Of a DNA stretch of 64,000 nt, positions 41,429-50,268 are shown in pieces; position 1 is the stretch's first letter, and each line of letters opens with the position of its first letter. The position numbers were made by a program, and so were the translations under genes. Source of the stretch: Sandaracinaceae bacterium (lineage in GTDB: Bacteria > Myxococcota_A > Polyangia > Polyangiales > Sandaracinaceae); contig JACKEC010000018.1 of NCBI GenBank assembly GCA_020633195.1, forward strand, positions 62,001-126,000, in the 5' to 3' direction. A model generated the notes under the pieces. The model was not told the origin of the DNA, did no database searches, and worked only from the letters and a program-made list of their open reading frames with translations.

Positions 41429-44400
41429 GCCGCCTCCTGCGCCGCCACCGCCCGAGCCTCGGGCTTCGCGCGCCGCTCGACGCGTCGATCGCGGAAGCCC
41501 GCGACCATCGTGTAGAGGACCGGGATCACGAAGAGCGTCAGGAACGTGCCCACCGTCATCCCGCCGACCACCGCGCGCGCCATCGGCGCCCACGTCTCGG
41601 CGCCGTCCCCGACGCCCACGCTCAGCGGCAGCATCCCGAGGATCGTCGTGAGCGCCGTCATCAGGATCGGCCGCAGGCGCGTCCGGCCCGCGTCGAGCGC
41701 GGCCTCGTGCAGCGACATGCCCTCCGCGCGACGGCGCTTGAGCACGTCGACGAGCACGATCCCGTTGTTCACCACCACGCCGCCGAGCAGGATCATCCCG
41801 ACGAGCGCGGTGACCTGCAGCGACGTGCCGGTGATCGCGAGCGCGCCGACGACGCCGATCACCGAGAGCGGCACCGTGAACATGATGACGAACGGCTCGA
41901 GCAGCGACTCGAACTGCGAGGCCATCACCATGTAGACGAGCGCGAGCGCCGCGAGGAGCGCCATCGCGAGCTTGAAGAACGCGTCGCGCAGGTCCTCGGC
42001 GGTGCCGCCCGTCTCCACGTGCATGCCCTCGGGGACGCCGATCGTGGCGATGCGCTGCTCGACTCGCGTGACGAGGCCGCCGAGGTCCTGGTCCGGCGAG
42101 CGCGTGATCTCGATGCGCGCGAGGCGCCGCTGGTTCTCCCGCTCGATGTCGACGGGGCCGAGCTGATCGCCGATCGTCGCGATCGAGCCGAGGGGCACGG
42201 TGCCGCCCGCGGGGACGGGGATCGGCAGGTAGCGCAGGTCGTCCAGATCGCGGCGCGCCTCGCGGTCGGCGCGCACGCGCACGATGTGCTCGTCTCCGTC
42301 CTGGCGGAAGACCGTCGCCGACACGCCCTGATAGTAGGCGGCCACCGTGCTGGCGACGATCCCGGGAGAGACGCCGAGCAGGCGCATGCGCTCTCTGTCG
42401 TATTGCAAGGCGAGCTGCGGGCTGCCGTGGAGCATCGAGAAGCGCGCGTCGCGCACGCCGTCGACCTGCTCGAGCTCGGCGCGCAGGCTCTCGCCGAAGC
42501 TGCGGAGCTGATCGAGGTCCTCGCTGAAGAGCTTGACGACGATGTCCCCGCCGCCGCCGCCGAGGCTGAACCCGGCGAGCTTGACCTCGAGGCCGGGCAC
42601 CTCCTGGAAGCGCTCGGTGAGGACCGCCTCGATCTGCTGCTGCGTGCGCTCCCGCTCCGTCGGGATGGGGAGGCGCGCGCGCAGGGTGCCCTTGTTCGCG
42701 GTGCCGCCGAAGATCGCCGCGAAGCCCTCGGCCGAGCCGTAGTCGGCGGTGACCACGTCCGCCTCGGGGACGGAGTCGCGGATGATCGTCTCCACCTGGC
42801 CGACGAGCGCCCGCATCTCGTCGAGGGACGTGCCCGGCGCCGCGGTGACCTCGACGCGGACCTCGGAGACGTCCGCGGCGGGCAAGAAGTCTTGCCCCAG
42901 GAGCGGCACCGCGGCGAGGCTCCCGACGAACGCCAGGAAGGAGACCCCGAGCACCCGCTTCTTGCGGCCGAGGGTCCACGCGAGCGCGCGCTCGTAGGCC
43001 GGGGCGAGCCGGTCGAGGAAGCCCGTCGCCCGACGCAGCGCCCGCTCGAGCAGGCCCGGCTCGCGCTCGCCGAGCATCCGCGACGCCATCAGCGGGATCA
43101 GGCTCAGCGCCACCACCAGCGAGCTGAGCAGCGTGATGGTGATCGTGAGCACCATGTCGCGGAAGAGCTCCCCCGCGATGCCCTCGACGAGCATGATCGG
43201 GAGGAACACGACGACGGTCGTCAGCGTGGACGCGACGAGCGGCATCCCCATCTCGCGCGCGCCGAGCACCGCCGCCTCCGCCGGCGTCGCCCCCTTCTCG
43301 AGGTGCTGGAACGCGGCCTCGAGCACGACGATCCCGTTGTCCACGAGCATGCCTATGGCGAGCGCCAGGCCGGCCATCGAGATCAGGTTCAGCGTGACGT
43401 GCATCATGTCCATCGCGACGAACGCGACGACGATGGACGTGGGGATCGCGATCACCGTGATGAGGCTGGTCCGCCAGCTGCGCAGGAAGATCAGCAGCAC
43501 CAGGCCTGTCAGCAGGAACGCCTGCCCGCCGACGATCGCGAGGTTGCCGATCGAGCGCAGGATCGGGCGCGACTCGTCGAACAGCGGGACGAGCGAGACG
43601 CCGTCGGGGAGGCGATCCTCGATGGACGGCAGCGCGTCGGTGACCGCGCGGGCCACCGTCACGGTGTTCGCGTCGGACTGCTTGCGCACCGCGATCATGA
43701 CGGCGGGCTCGCCGTCGGCGGTGACGACGTGGGTCTCCTCCTCGAAGCCGTCCTCGACGGAAGCTACCTCGCGCAGGTGGATCGCGCGGCCGCCGCGCTG
43801 GCCCACGATCACGTCCCGGATCTGATCGACGTCGGTGAACAAGCTCGTCGGCTGGATCGCGAGGCGCTGGACGCCGTCGTCGACGGCGCCGCTCGGGACC
43901 ACGAGGTTGGCGCCGCGCAGCGCGTCGACGACGTCGGAGGTCGAGACGCCGTTGGCCTGGAGCCACGCGGGCTGCAACGAGACGTGCACCTCGCGCTGGA
44001 GGCCGCCCATGACCTCGGCGGCGGCGACGCCCTCGACGCGGCCGAGGTAGGGCTGCACCTGCTCGGTCGCGATGCGCCGGAGCTGGTGCCCGTCCATCGG
44101 CCCGTCGAGCGCCATGAACATCACCGGCGCGAGGCTCGGGTCGAACGCGAAGGTGAGCGGGCGGCTCGCCTCGTCGGGCAGCAGGTCCTCGGCGAACAGC
44201 TCGAGGTTCTTCCGGACCTCGACCTCCGCCCAGTTCATGTCGGTGCCCCACGTGAAGCTGATCAGGACGATCGAGGTCCCCTGACGCGACGTCGAGCGCA
44301 CCGACTCCACGTTCTCCACCGACGCGACCGCGCGCTCGATGGGCTCCGAGAGCAGGGTCTCCGTGTCCTGCGGGCTCGCGCCGACGTAGGTGGTGACCAC

Positions 44401-44664
44401 CGCGATCACGGGCAGGTCGATGTCGGGCAGCCGGTTGAGCGGCAGCTCCGCGAGGGAGAAGAGGCCGAACCCGACCAGGCACAGGTAGACCATCGTGGTG
44501 GTCACGCCGCGGCGGATCGAGAGCTCGCCGAGCGAGGGGAGCCCCGCGCGGGCCTCCGAGAGCAGCCGACCGAGCCCGCGCCGTCGCCCCGTGTCCTCGA
44601 GCGCGTCGTCCTCGGGCTCGTCGTCCTCGGGCTGGCCGTCGTAGGGCCCCGACGGGTCGCTCAC
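41425..44664 (-). CDS. RND-family efflux permease
   Basis: A 1079-residue inner-membrane transporter of the AcrB/HAE fold. An acidic N-terminal tail (about 1-50) is followed by the first helix, then a periplasmic loop with porter subdomains (SPQDTETLLSEPIERAVASVENV), the central helix block with SMAGLALAIGMLVDNGIVVLEA (single Asp relay, VDN type), the second loop, and the C-terminal block with TALVGMILLGGVVVNNGIVLVD. Length and repeat match RND proteins. Proton-driven export of hydrophobic compounds is expected. The start is GTG, overlapping the adaptor stop. No TolC-type outer-membrane gene is beside it. Confidence 0.92.
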   Translation of the reverse strand: MSDPSGPYDGQPEDDEPEDDALEDTGRRRGLGRLLSEARAGLPSLGELSIRRGVTTTMVYLCLVGFGLFSLAELPLNRLPDIDLPVIAVVTTYVGASPQDTETLLSEPIERAVASVENVESVRSTSRQGTSIVLISFTWGTDMNWAEVEVRKNLELFAEDLLPDEASRPLTFAFDPSLAPVMFMALDGPMDGHQLRRIATEQVQPYLGRVEGVAAAEVMGGLQREVHVSLQPAWLQANGVSTSDVVDALRGANLVVPSGAVDDGVQRLAIQPTSLFTDVDQIRDVIVGQRGGRAIHLREVASVEDGFEEETHVVTADGEPAVMIAVRKQSDANTVTVARAVTDALPSIEDRLPDGVSLVPLFDESRPILRSIGNLAIVGGQAFLLTGLVLLIFLRSWRTSLITVIAIPTSIVVAFVAMDMMHVTLNLISMAGLALAIGMLVDNGIVVLEAAFQHLEKGATPAEAAVLGAREMGMPLVASTLTTVVVFLPIMLVEGIAGELFRDMVLTITITLLSSLVVALSLIPLMASRMLGEREPGLLERALRRATGFLDRLAPAYERALAWTLGRKKRVLGVSFLAFVGSLAAVPLLGQDFLPAADVSEVRVEVTAAPGTSLDEMRALVGQVETIIRDSVPEADVVTADYGSAEGFAAIFGGTANKGTLRARLPIPTERERTQQQIEAVLTERFQEVPGLEVKLAGFSLGGGGGDIVVKLFSEDLDQLRSFGESLRAELEQVDGVRDARFSMLHGSPQLALQYDRERMRLLGVSPGIVASTVAAYYQGVSATVFRQDGDEHIVRVRADREARRDLDDLRYLPIPVPAGGTVPLGSIATIGDQLGPVDIERENQRRLARIEITRSPDQDLGGLVTRVEQRIATIGVPEGMHVETGGTAEDLRDAFFKLAMALLAALALVYMVMASQFESLLEPFVIMFTVPLSVIGVVGALAITGTSLQVTALVGMILLGGVVVNNGIVLVDVLKRRRAEGMSLHEAALDAGRTRLRPILMTALTTILGMLPLSVGVGDGAETWAPMARAVVGGMTVGTFLTLFVIPVLYTMVAGFRDRRVERRAKPEARAVAAQEAA

Positions 44665-45812
44665 GGCGAGGCCTCGGCCGCGGGCAGCGCCGCGACGGGA
44701 GGCGGCGCGTCGGCGACGCGGATCGGCGCGCCGTCGCGCAAGAGGTGTTGCCCCTGGACCACGACCTCCTCGCCGCCCTCGAGGCCCGACTCGACCGCCA
44801 CCGTCGAGCCGTAGCGGCGCCCGAGCGTCAGCGCCGCCCGCCGCGCGACGCCCCCTTCGCGGTCGAACACGAACACGAACGCCTCGCGCTCCGTGTCGGT
44901 CCGCGAGCTCAGGACCAGCGCGCGGGACGGCGCGAGCACGACCCCCTCGCGCCGCTCGAGCACGATCGACGCCTCGGCGACCATGCCCGGCCGCAGCTGG
45001 CCGTCTGCGTTGTCGAGCGAGGCCTCGACGGTCGCCGTGCGGGTGATCGGATCGATCACGGGGCTGATGCGGGACACCGTAGCCATCCGCACGATCTCGG
45101 GGAGCGCGGGGGGCCGCACCTCCACCTGCATGCCCTGGCGGACCCGCACGTAGTCTTGCTCGGTCAGCCGGAGCCGCAGGGTGAGGCGCTCGGTGGTGAC
45201 CACGCTGCAGATCGGCACGGAGGGCGCGACCATGTCGCCTTGCTGCACCGTCAGGAGCGCGACGGTCCCGGTGATGGGGGCGCGGATGACGGTGCGCCCG
45301 CGCTGCTCGGAGGCGGTCCGGCGCGCGGCCTGCGTCTGGCTGAGCTGCGCGTCCGCGGACCGAACCTGCGCGCGCAGCGTGTCGATCTGCTGCTGGGGGA
45401 GCGCGCCCCGGGCCGCGAGGCCTTCGGCGCGGGCGAGGTCCGCGCGGAGCTGATCGCGCGCCGACTCGGCCACCGAGACGGCCGCGCTCGCCTGCTGGAG
45501 CGAGCTCGCCTGGAGGTCGGACTCGAGCGTCACGAGCGGATCTCCCGCCTCGACGGGATCGCCCTCGTGGACGTGGAGCACGCGGATGCGCTCGGGGACC
45601 GTCGTCACGACCCGGACCTCTTGCTCGCCGTGCAGATCGCCGAGCAGGGTCACCCGCTCGACGGCGTCGTCGATCGCGACCCGCTCCACCACCACGAGGC
45701 GCGGCGGGTCCTCCATCACGTCGTCCTCCCCGCCGAACGCGTCGCAGCCGACGAGGGACGTCGCGGCGAGGGCCAGCCCGAGGAGGGCGCGTGCAGTCCG
45801 GGAGCGGGGCAT
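44661..45812 (-). CDS. RND periplasmic adaptor (HlyD/MFP) lipoprotein
   Basis: A 383-residue lipoprotein (lipobox LVGC near residue 20). It shows the adaptor layout: barrel-sandwich start RIRVLHVHEGDPVEAGDPLV (about 75-95), a coiled-coil hairpin (about 105-165, rich in Ala/Gln/Arg), lipoyl return TVIRAPITGTVALLTVQQGDM, then beta-barrel and membrane-proximal parts (LTEQDYVRVRQGMQVEV, ending VVVQGQHLLRDGAPIRV). It bridges the permease to an outer-membrane channel. First gene of the operon; 210 bases of intergenic DNA separate it from the divergent antiporter gene, and I see no clear site in that stretch. Confidence 0.9.
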   Translation of the reverse strand: MPRSRTARALLGLALAATSLVGCDAFGGEDDVMEDPPRLVVVERVAIDDAVERVTLLGDLHGEQEVRVVTTVPERIRVLHVHEGDPVEAGDPLVTLESDLQASSLQQASAAVSVAESARDQLRADLARAEGLAARGALPQQQIDTLRAQVRSADAQLSQTQAARRTASEQRGRTVIRAPITGTVALLTVQQGDMVAPSVPICSVVTTERLTLRLRLTEQDYVRVRQGMQVEVRPPALPEIVRMATVSRISPVIDPITRTATVEASLDNADGQLRPGMVAEASIVLERREGVVLAPSRALVLSSRTDTEREAFVFVFDREGGVARRAALTLGRRYGSTVAVESGLEGGEEVVVQGQHLLRDGAPIRVADAPPPVAALPAAEASP

Positions 45813-46022
45813 GGGAGGCCGGAACGGCGCCCGGAGGGGGGCTGTTCCGCACGCACGACAACGTAGGGCCCGACCTGGCCTCCGTCGACCTCGTGGATCC
45901 CTGTCGACCCGTTCAGGTGATCTCGGCTGCGAACATGACAGGGTGCCAGGGCCCGAGTTCCAATACGGACGGCGCGATTCGTCTGGCGTTCGCCATCGAG
46001 TCACGGCACGAAGTCAGCCCCC

Positions 46023-47372
46023 ATGGCCCCCCGAAACCATCCCCCGCGCGCGCTCGTCGCCGCCGTCGCCGCCTCCGCGGCCGCGCTGGGGCTGCCCGCG
46101 TCGGCGCTCGCCCAGGGCGGCGAGCACGGGGGTGGCGGCGGGGACTCGACCCTCACCGTCGTCGCGATCATCGGCGCGGTGTCGGTGGCTTACCTGCTCG
46201 CGCACTTCGTCGTCGAGCGGCTCCAGAAGGCTTTCCTCGTCCTCGCGGGGGTCGAGTACCTGATCCTCGGCGCGCTGCTCGCGGGGCACGAGTACATGCC
46301 GTACCGCATCCACGTGTTCTCGAACCTCGGGGACATCCTCCCGATCATCGCCCTCGCGGTGGGGTGGGTCGGGCTGCTCCGGGGCATGGAGCTCAGCGTC
46401 ACGCACCTGCGCACCGGCCAGACCGGGGGACCGCTCCGCGTCGTCGTCGTGCAATCGCTCGCGGCCGGGGGGCTCACCACCGGCGTCGCCTACGCCACGT
46501 TCTCGAGCCAGGCGATCTGCGTCGCCGACGACCGGCAGGCGTGGATGGCCGCCGCGGTGCTCGGGTGCGCGGCGGCCGCGGGCTCCACGGGCCCGATCGA
46601 GCTCTTGCGCAACCGCTACCGCCTCGAGGGCGAGCTCTCCGAGCGGATCCGCAAGATGGCCGCGATGAGCGACCTGCTCGCCATCCTCGTGTTCGGGCTG
46701 CTCTTCTGCATCCACCACACGCACGACCCCGAGGCGACGGTCCAGCCGAGCGCCACCGAGTGGGCGGTGGTGAGCGTGCTCCTCGGCCTGCTCCTCGGCG
46801 TCCTCTTCCGCCCCTACCTCGGCGAGGACGACTCCGAGAACGGCCGCTTCCTCGCGCTCGTCGGCATCATCGTGCTCTCGAGCGGAGCGGCCTACTTCCT
46901 CCAGCTCTCCCCGCTGTTCGTGAACCTCACGCTCGGCGTCGTCCTGGTGAACTCGGCCAAGGCGGGGCCGCAGATCCGCGAGACCCTGATCGGCACGCGG
47001 GCCCCGATGACCCTGGTCCTGCTCGTGTTCGCCGGGGCGCTCTGGCGACCGCCCGCGGTGGACGCGTCGAACGTGGTGCTCGCGACGATCGGCTACATCG
47101 TCCTGCGCATCGTCGGCAAGTGGATCGGCACGGGCCTCGCCGCGTGGCGCTCGTCGCTGCGCACCGACTACTACAGGGGCCTCCTCGCGCACGGGGAGGT
47201 CTCGGTGGCGATGGCCGTGTCGCTGCGGCTGGTCTTCGAGGGCCCGGCCATCGACGTCGCCTACACGGCGATCCTCGGCTCGGTGATCGTCTCGGATCTG
47301 ATCGCGCCCCGCGTGCTGCGCGGCCTGCTCGTCGACACGGGCGACCTGCGCGGCGAAAAGGAGCCTGCCTGA
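46023..47372 (+). CDS. CPA2-like cation/proton antiporter-type membrane protein
   Basis: A 449-residue protein with a signal-like N-terminus (ALGLPASALA-Q) and a Gly/His-rich stretch, then about twelve membrane segments. The core phrases (LAVGWVGLLRGMELSVTHL, VLGCAAAAGSTGPIELLRN, and LLAHGEVSVAMAVSLRLVFEGPAID with SVIVSDLIAPRVL) resemble CPA2 or Na+/H+ exchanger domains, but the classical Asp-Asp or Gln-Asp pair is not clear. It may exchange K+ or Na+ for H+. First gene of the K+ operon; the ATG of TrkA overlaps its stop. Confidence 0.75.
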   Translation: MAPRNHPPRALVAAVAASAAALGLPASALAQGGEHGGGGGDSTLTVVAIIGAVSVAYLLAHFVVERLQKAFLVLAGVEYLILGALLAGHEYMPYRIHVFSNLGDILPIIALAVGWVGLLRGMELSVTHLRTGQTGGPLRVVVVQSLAAGGLTTGVAYATFSSQAICVADDRQAWMAAAVLGCAAAAGSTGPIELLRNRYRLEGELSERIRKMAAMSDLLAILVFGLLFCIHHTHDPEATVQPSATEWAVVSVLLGLLLGVLFRPYLGEDDSENGRFLALVGIIVLSSGAAYFLQLSPLFVNLTLGVVLVNSAKAGPQIRETLIGTRAPMTLVLLVFAGALWRPPAVDASNVVLATIGYIVLRIVGKWIGTGLAAWRSSLRTDYYRGLLAHGEVSVAMAVSLRLVFEGPAIDVAYTAILGSVIVSDLIAPRVLRGLLVDTGDLRGEKEPA

Positions 47373-48715
47373 TGTACATCGTGATCGTCGGCATGGGTGA
47401 GGTGGGCCGCCACCTCGTCCGCGTGATGGAGCACGAGGGCCACGACATCGTCGTCATCGACGCGAACGCCGAGGCGATCCAGTTCATCGAGGATCACCAC
47501 GACGTCATGACGATCAACGGCTACGGCGCGAGTCACGACGTGTTGACGAGCGCGGGCGTCGGCCGAGCGGACATGGTCGTCGCGGTCACCGACCACGACG
47601 AGGTGAACCTGATCGCCGCGCTCGCCGCCAAGCAGCTCGGCGCGGGGCGGGTGATCGCGCGCGCGCAGGGGAACGCCTGGACCGCGCACGCCGAAGGCGT
47701 CCGCTACGGGCTCCTCGGCGTCGACGTCGTGATCAACCCGCGGGTCCTCGTCGCGCACGAGCTGGCCCGGATCGCGCGCTCCCACGGCGCGGTGGACGTC
47801 ATCGACCTCGCGCAGGACCGCATCGATCTGGTCCAGATCCAGCTCACCGAGGAGGCGCGCCACCTCGGCAAGCCGCTCATGAAGCTGACCCTCCCGCGCG
47901 ACACGCTCATCGCGGCGCTCGTCCGCGAGGACAAGCTCGTGGTGCCGGGCGGCGCCGACGTGCTCATGCCCGGCGATGGCATCTACCTGATCGGGAAGCC
48001 CGACGCGATCCTCGAGGCCGAGGAGTACTTCACCGCCAGCCGCGAGGCGCGCCGCGTCTGCATCATCGGCGGCGGCGTGGTCGGCTCCGCGCTCGCGCAG
48101 GCCCTGATCGCCGACGGCACCGAGGTGCTGGTGATCGAGCAGGACCGGGACGTCGCGGAGGCGCTGAGCCTCAACATCCCGCGGGCGACCATCGTCCACG
48201 GCGACGGCACCGACGCGCAGCTCCTCGAGGAGGAGGAGATCGGCAGCTACGACCTGATGTGCGCGGTGACCTCCGAGGACGAGGTCAACCTGATGGCCGC
48301 CCTGCTCGCGCAGCGCTCGGGGTCGGGGCGCACCGCGGCGCTGGTCCAGCGCGGCGACTACATGCCGATCTACCAGCAGCTCGGCGTGGACATCGTCCTC
48401 ACGCCGCGCTCCGTCGCGTCCGACCAGATCCTCCGCTACTGCCGCGGCGGCGGCGTCCAGAACCTCACGTCGCTCGAGGACGGTCAGGCGGAGGTCGCTG
48501 AGCTCAAGGTCCCGCGCGGCGCGCGCGTGGTCGGCGTCCCGCTGCGCCGCATGGGTCTGCCGCGAGGCGCGCTGCTCGGCGGCATCGTGCACGGCGACCA
48601 GGTGATCATCCCGCGCGGCGACGACATCGTGCAGGCCGGCGACACGGTGATCCTGCTGTTGACGGAGAGCGCCCGCCCGATCGTCGAGCGGATGTTCCGC
48701 GCGAGGGGTGGATGA
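47372..48715 (+). CDS. trkA: Trk K+ uptake regulator, TrkA-type
   Basis: A 447-residue cytoplasmic protein with two RCK units. Each has an RCK-N Rossmann motif: IVIVGMGEVGRHLVRVME (about 3-20) and VCIIGGGVVGSALAQALI (about 230-247), each followed by a C-terminal TrkA-C domain (LMPGDGIYLIG and VQAGDTVILLLTE). This is the standard TrkA layout. It binds NAD(H) or ATP and gates the TrkH channel. Stop and start overlap at both ends (TGATG and ATGA). Confidence 0.93.
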   Translation: MYIVIVGMGEVGRHLVRVMEHEGHDIVVIDANAEAIQFIEDHHDVMTINGYGASHDVLTSAGVGRADMVVAVTDHDEVNLIAALAAKQLGAGRVIARAQGNAWTAHAEGVRYGLLGVDVVINPRVLVAHELARIARSHGAVDVIDLAQDRIDLVQIQLTEEARHLGKPLMKLTLPRDTLIAALVREDKLVVPGGADVLMPGDGIYLIGKPDAILEAEEYFTASREARRVCIIGGGVVGSALAQALIADGTEVLVIEQDRDVAEALSLNIPRATIVHGDGTDAQLLEEEEIGSYDLMCAVTSEDEVNLMAALLAQRSGSGRTAALVQRGDYMPIYQQLGVDIVLTPRSVASDQILRYCRGGGVQNLTSLEDGQAEVAELKVPRGARVVGVPLRRMGLPRGALLGGIVHGDQVIIPRGDDIVQAGDTVILLLTESARPIVERMFRARGG

Positions 48716-50268
48716 AGCGCGCCGCCCGTCGAGTCCAGAAGCGCAGCCGGTGGCGCGACTTCCGAGGCACGCTCGAGCCCACGGGCGCGGTGCTGATCGG
48801 GGTCGCCGTCGCGCAGGTGCTGTGCGGCCTCGCGGGCGCGGGGTTCGAGTACTTCAGCGGCCAGATGGACGAGCCGGCCATCGACGACATGTACGGCCTC
48901 GCCGCGGGCGCCGTCCTCACGGGCGCGCTCGGGGGGCTGCTGTGGCTCTACGGGCGGCGGCACTCGACCAAGTCGCTGACGCGCCGCGAGGCGCTCCTCA
49001 CGGTGACGCTGATCTGGCTGATGGCGGGCGTGGGCGGCGGCATCCCCTTCGTCGCGAGCGGCGACCTCGGCCCCGTCGACGCGCTCTTCGAAGCGGTCAG
49101 CGGCATGACGACGACGGGCGCCACGGTGATCGGCGACATCGACGGCGAGCTCGTGAAGGGCGTCGCGGGTCGCCCCGGTCACCTGTCGATGCCCGTGCTG
49201 CTGTGGCGCTCGCTGATCCAGTGGCTCGGCGGCATGGGCATCGTCGTGCTCTTCGTCGCGATCTTCCCGAGCGTCGGCGCCGGCGCGAAGCACATGTTCA
49301 AGGGCGAGGTCCCGGGCACCACCGCCGAGGGGCTGCAGCCGCGGATCGCCGAGACCTCGTTCACGCTCTGGAAGCTCTACGCGGCGCTGACCGGGATCGA
49401 GACGCTGCTCCTCGTCGTGTTCGGGATGACGCCGTTCGAGGCCATCTGTCACGCGATGACGACGATGAGCACGGGCGGCTTCTCGACCTCGGACGCGAGC
49501 GTCGCGGGCTGGAACAGCTTCCCGATCGAGATGATCATCGCGACCTTCATGCTGCTCGGCAGCCTGAACTACGGCCTCTACTACGCGCTCCTGCGGCGGC
49601 GCCCCCTGCGCTCGATCCTCGGCAACACCGAGCTGCGCGCGTTCGTGATCCTGTCGGCGGTCTTCACCCTGATCCTGACCCTGGGGACCCTCCCCCAGCA
49701 CGACGACGACCTGATCCAGAGCTTCCGATACGCCTACTTCATGGTCGGCACGACGATGAGCTCGACGGGCTACGGGACCGACGACTACATGGCGTACAGC
49801 CAGCCGATGCTGATGGTCATCGTCCTGATGATGTTCATCGGCGGCTGCAGCGGCTCGACCGCCGGCGGCATCAAGGTCGAGCGGATCATCCTGATGGCGA
49901 AGACGAGCTGGGCGGAGTTCCGCGAGTCGTTCCGCCCCGCCGTGGTGCAGGTCGTTCGCATGGGCCGCGTCGCCGTGCCGGCCGAGATCCTGCGCGACGT
50001 CGCCGTGTTCGTCGGCGTCTTCATGGCGTGCCTCGGCTTCGGCTGCCTCTTCGTCGTGAGCACCGACGACGTCTCGCTCGCCACCGCCTTCGGGGCCACG
50101 CTGAGCTGCCTGTCGAACATGGGCCCGGCGCCGTGGCACGCCGGACCGGACAACTTCGCCGCCTACTCGCAGCCGGCCAAGCTCTTCTTCGTCCTCGCGA
50201 TGCTGCTGGGCCGCCTCGAGTTCTTCACCCTCTTCGCGCTGCTCGTGCCGGACTTCTGGAAGCGATGA
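48712..50268 (+). CDS. trkH: Trk K+ uptake channel, TrkH-type
   Basis: A 518-residue inner-membrane protein of the TrkH/KtrB superfamily. Four pore-helix/filter repeats are visible, e.g. EAVSGMTTTGATVIGD, CHAMTTMSTGGFSTSDAS, VGTTMSSTGYGTDDY and TLSCLSNMGPAPWH, with the filter glycines. The conserved GGCSGSTAGGIKVERI motif follows the third repeat. It takes up K+ with TrkA as the gating partner. The ATG overlaps the TrkA stop (ATGA). Confidence 0.94.
   Translation: MKRAARRVQKRSRWRDFRGTLEPTGAVLIGVAVAQVLCGLAGAGFEYFSGQMDEPAIDDMYGLAAGAVLTGALGGLLWLYGRRHSTKSLTRREALLTVTLIWLMAGVGGGIPFVASGDLGPVDALFEAVSGMTTTGATVIGDIDGELVKGVAGRPGHLSMPVLLWRSLIQWLGGMGIVVLFVAIFPSVGAGAKHMFKGEVPGTTAEGLQPRIAETSFTLWKLYAALTGIETLLLVVFGMTPFEAICHAMTTMSTGGFSTSDASVAGWNSFPIEMIIATFMLLGSLNYGLYYALLRRRPLRSILGNTELRAFVILSAVFTLILTLGTLPQHDDDLIQSFRYAYFMVGTTMSSTGYGTDDYMAYSQPMLMVIVLMMFIGGCSGSTAGGIKVERIILMAKTSWAEFRESFRPAVVQVVRMGRVAVPAEILRDVAVFVGVFMACLGFGCLFVVSTDDVSLATAFGATLSCLSNMGPAPWHAGPDNFAAYSQPAKLFFVLAMLLGRLEFFTLFALLVPDFWKR

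Noticed and set aside
41707..44814. Long plus-strand open frame opposite the RND permease
   Set aside because: Composition (Arg, Glu, Asp, His) is that of a reverse-frame shadow; the RND motifs are on the minus strand.
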